Shown piece by piece: positions 31,849 to 33,636 of a stretch of DNA of 33,636 nt (position 1 is its first letter; each line of letters opens with the position of its first letter). The DNA is taken from assembly GCF_004323185.1 (NCBI RefSeq), contig NZ_NAPS01000001.1, forward strand, positions 1,139,685-1,173,320, written 5' to 3'. This stretch comes from Westiellopsis prolifica IICB1 (GTDB lineage: Bacteria; Cyanobacteriota; Cyanobacteriia; Cyanobacteriales; Nostocaceae). Under the pieces are notes generated by a model. That model made no database searches, was not told the origin of the DNA, and saw nothing but the letters and a program-made list of their open reading frames with translations. Position numbers and translations under genes: made by a program.

Positions 31849-32046
31849 TTGGTTTTAAATTTCGGAAGACGATTTTCCAGTAAAAAATCTACAATAATTT
31901 CTACTATTTTGGGGGCGATGTGTAACACAATTAAACAGCTTTGTGAAAAGAGTATTAATACTAACTGTTGAAATGCCCACCAGCAAAAGAATCTTCTAGA
32001 ATGAGAGAGTAATTGAGTACATATACCAAAGAGGATGAAATAAAGC

Positions 32047-32325
32047 ATGGCTGGTGGCGAGTCTCAGGCCCCTGTAAGTCTGTCAGACAGAGAACTGCAA
32101 ATTATCGACTTAGTAGCCGCTGGCTTAACTAATCAAGAAATTGCAGCAAAGCTTGAAATTAGCAAGCGTACAGTTGATAACCATATCAGCAACATTCTCA
32201 CCAAAACTGGTACAGACAATCGAGTAGCTCTTGTTCGGTGGGCTTTGCACTGGGGCAAAGTCTGTTTGAATGATGTCAATTGCTGTCCTTTGCCAAATCC
32301 AAATATGACCGAACAAAATTACTAG
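32047..32325 (+). CDS. pedR: Small LuxR-type transcription regulator, PedR-like
   Basis: A 92-residue protein that is little more than a LuxR helix-turn-helix: 'LSDRELQIIDLVAAGLTNQE' then 'IAAKLEISKRTVDNHISNIL'. There is no receiver domain. Cysteines 73, 79 and 80 follow the DNA-binding part ('GKVCLNDVNCCPLPN'). In Synechocystis, PedR is a small LuxR-type regulator of this size that responds to photosynthetic electron transport through thioredoxin acting on a C-terminal cysteine. The cysteine placement here fits that model. A GAGGA lies about 13 bases before the ATG. It is a single-gene unit, divergent from the fructokinase gene. I am sure of the family and fairly sure of orthology to PedR. 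Confidence 0.8.
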   Translation: MAGGESQAPVSLSDRELQIIDLVAAGLTNQEIAAKLEISKRTVDNHISNILTKTGTDNRVALVRWALHWGKVCLNDVNCCPLPNPNMTEQNY

Positions 32326-32520
32326 TATGCTGACAAGCCCGTTTTGATTGGTTTTTGTTCATTTTTCTCCTCACGCCTGATGTTAAAGTGGGAACCTTTC
32401 AAAATTCAGCGCTACAGAGTACTGGAACATGGGTGAGGGGTAGGGACAGTTTTCCCCAATCATGAGAAAAATGTTTGCCAGGTTAAGCATCCCAACTTGT
32501 AAGAGCGAGGGTATTGGATA

Positions 32521-32565
32521 TTGAGCATGGGGTATGGGGCATTGGGCATGGGGCATTGGGGAACC
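32521..32565. repeat. Degenerate GGCATTG(G) heptamer-like repeat
   Basis: Alternating GAGCATGGGGTATGG and GGCATTGGGCATGGGGCATT units are the reverse-complement form of the CCCAATG heptamers seen at 26.1 and 33.6 kb. They open the 574-bp gene-free stretch between the PedR gene and the DUF6391-like gene. Confidence 0.7.
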
Positions 32566-32652
32566 AGTGCGCCCTTGGAGGTTCCACACCACGTGCTTTA
32601 TGCCGGGAAACCCGTCCACCGCAGTGGCTCCTCCGTTGTAGCACCTGGCGTT
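32566..32652. repeat. GC-rich dispersed repeat-like segment
   Basis: A GC-rich island in AT-rich surroundings, with pieces such as GTGCGCCCTTGGAGGTTCC, GCCGGGAAACCCGTCC, CCGCAGTGGCTCCTCC and GTAGCACCTGGCG. From memory, closely similar pieces recur in intergenic regions of filamentous cyanobacteria. It has no tRNA fold and no supported gene. Confidence 0.45.
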
Positions 32653-32727
32653 ATTGGGCATGAGAAATTACTATTACCTCTAGCACCTACCTAGCCTCTT
32701 ACCCTAACCCTTAGCTCCTAGTTAATT

Positions 32728-32797
32728 AATTTTGGATTTTAGATTTGCAATTAGAGATTAACTGTAATCTCAATTCAAAATCCAAAATCCAAAATAT
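32728..32797. repeat. Long inverted repeat, AATTTTGGATTTT / AAAATCCAAAATT type
   Basis: The left arm contains AATTTTGGATTTT and AATTAGAGATTA. The right arm contains TAATCTCAATT and AAAATCCAAAATCCAAAAT. The centre is a tight GAGATTA-actg-TAATCTC hairpin. It lies about 100 bases before the DUF6391-like gene; no T-run suggests termination. Confidence 0.65.
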
Positions 32798-32899
32798 CGA
32801 ATTGCTACAGTCAACAAAAATTAGCAACAGTCCATAGGTTCAAAGGTTAAATTTGAAGGAAATACATATTGCTCCCTAAGCTGATGGAGCAGCGCTCTT

Positions 32900-33553
32900 A
32901 TGAATAATTTTGCTGATACCAAAATAGATGGGTTTCATTTTGACTTATTTAATTTTGATTTAACAGCACCTCAACCCACGTTAGATGCTGACTTACTCAA
33001 ACAGTTATCTTTTATTCCTGGGTTGAAAGAAATTCTCATGTTGCGACAAGTTCATGCTTTAGAACATGCTACAGTCTGGCTTCTGAGCGAATCAAAAGTT
33101 ACCCATCCTTCACCCTTGATCTCCAACAATATTCAGGTAGACAACAATTTATTTGGCGGTTTGTCTACAGAAGAAGGATTCTACCTTTACGGAGAGGTAA
33201 ATATTAGCGACTTGCGACGTGCAGTTACACTTGCTTTACATCGACTGATCAATGGAGAATGGCATCTAGCCGTACACCCCCGTTGTGGTACAAATACATC
33301 TGTTGCAATGCTGTTGACAGCCGGGTTTGCCGTGAGTATGCATATATTGCTACCACTAGGGATAATAGAACAACTTGTAGGTCTAGGTGTGGCAGCAACA
33401 ACAGCCGCAGAATTAGCCCCTGATGTAGGTGCCTTAGCACAAAAATACCTCACAACTGCAATTCCCTTCAATTTAAAAATTGAAAACATCACACATACAC
33501 GGGATTTGTCCGGACGGGAGGCATATTTTGTCAAAGTATGCTGGCGAGAGTGA
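32900..33553 (+). CDS. DUF6391-like cyanobacterial membrane protein
   Basis: A 217-residue protein of unknown function. From memory it fits DUF6391, a cyanobacterial family with the signature seen here as 'MLRQVHALEHATVWLLSE'. The HALEHAT stretch has two histidines and a glutamate that could bind metal. A further conserved piece is 'HRLINGEWHLAVHPRCGTNT'. One or two membrane spans follow ('SVAMLLTAGFAVSMHILLPL' and 'VGLGVAATTAAELAPDVGAL'). A GGAG lies about 11 bases before the ATG. The frame is complete and ends 83 bases before the window edge. The family label is moderately sure; no role can be given. Confidence 0.75.
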   Translation: MNNFADTKIDGFHFDLFNFDLTAPQPTLDADLLKQLSFIPGLKEILMLRQVHALEHATVWLLSESKVTHPSPLISNNIQVDNNLFGGLSTEEGFYLYGEVNISDLRRAVTLALHRLINGEWHLAVHPRCGTNTSVAMLLTAGFAVSMHILLPLGIIEQLVGLGVAATTAAELAPDVGALAQKYLTTAIPFNLKIENITHTRDLSGREAYFVKVCWRE

Positions 33554-33560
33554 GGGAAAC

Positions 33561-33636
33561 AAGTGTGGGGAGTGTGGGGAGAATTATTTAACAAGTCTGT
33601 TCCCAATGCCCAATGCCCAATGACCAATGACCAATG
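33561..33636. repeat. Composite dispersed repeat, second copy, cut by the window end
   Basis: AAGTGTGGGGAGTGTGGGGA is followed by the 35-bp block GAATTATTTAACAAGTCTGT plus TCCCAATGCCCAATG (33581-33615), identical to 26073-26107. CCAATGA heptamers continue to the last base. Here the GTGTGGGGAG tract is not interrupted by a palindrome. Confidence 0.85.

Noticed and set aside
32566-32652. tRNA-like GC-rich segment
   Set aside because: GGTTCC is present but there is no cloverleaf, no anticodon arm and no acceptor pairing.
32383-32661. Minus-strand open frame of 92 codons in the gap after the PedR gene
   Set aside because: Built from heptamer and GC-rich repeats ('PMPHAQCPIPHAQYPIP'), with no ribosome site or homology.

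Overview
The window looks like chromosomal DNA of a filamentous, probably heterocyst-forming cyanobacterium (Nostocales: Nostoc, Calothrix or Tolypothrix type). The evidence is frequent GCGATCGC (HIP1) octamers, heptanucleotide tandem arrays of the STRR kind, a C-terminally fused NADPH-thioredoxin reductase (NTRC), a PedR-like small LuxR regulator, a fused CbiG-CobJ enzyme, and several families of dispersed palindromes. No rRNA, tRNA or CRISPR array was seen.

Layout. 1-8.3 kb: a translationally coupled pair encodes a secreted DUF11/SdrD-like protein and a 1234-residue outer-membrane barrel. A REP-associated tyrosine transposase (RAYT A) with its palindromes follows, then a second large secreted DUF11-like protein. 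8.5-12.4 kb: an unrecognised gene, then a cobalamin riboswitch heading a cobG-cobH-cobI operon. 12.4-17.8 kb: a cruciform-like repeat, a small conserved gene, sufE, a MITE-like element, a lipoprotein class A beta-lactamase, and a divergent amidohydrolase / cysteine-hydrolase pair with a cupin gene. Between the cysteine hydrolase and the cupin lie two heptamer arrays and a 64-bp tandem duplication. 17.8-25.9 kb: a small TPR membrane protein, a 1283-residue multi-domain glycosyltransferase, a second transposase (RAYT B) inside its own REP pairs, a SPINDLY/OGT-type O-glycosyltransferase and a type IV pilin. 26-33.6 kb: NTRC, the CbiG-CobJ fusion, the decayed remains of a trypsin-like-protease/TPR gene fused to the 3' end of cobJ, a fructokinase, PedR, and a DUF6391-like membrane protein.

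How the parts may work together. cobG, cobH, cobI and cbiG-cobJ are separate parts of one corrin-ring pathway; only the first locus shows a B12 riboswitch. pilA and the OGT gene lie on the same strand, with an intrinsic terminator between them, next to a giant glycosyltransferase. This suggests a pilin or surface-glycan modification locus, but that is inference.

The most striking pattern is two unrelated-looking RAYT genes 17 kb apart, each surrounded by a different palindrome family that starts with GTAG. Family A has also entered coding DNA in frame twice: in the outer-membrane barrel gene and in the RAYT A gene itself. A family B repeat supplies the last codons and the stop of the OGT gene.
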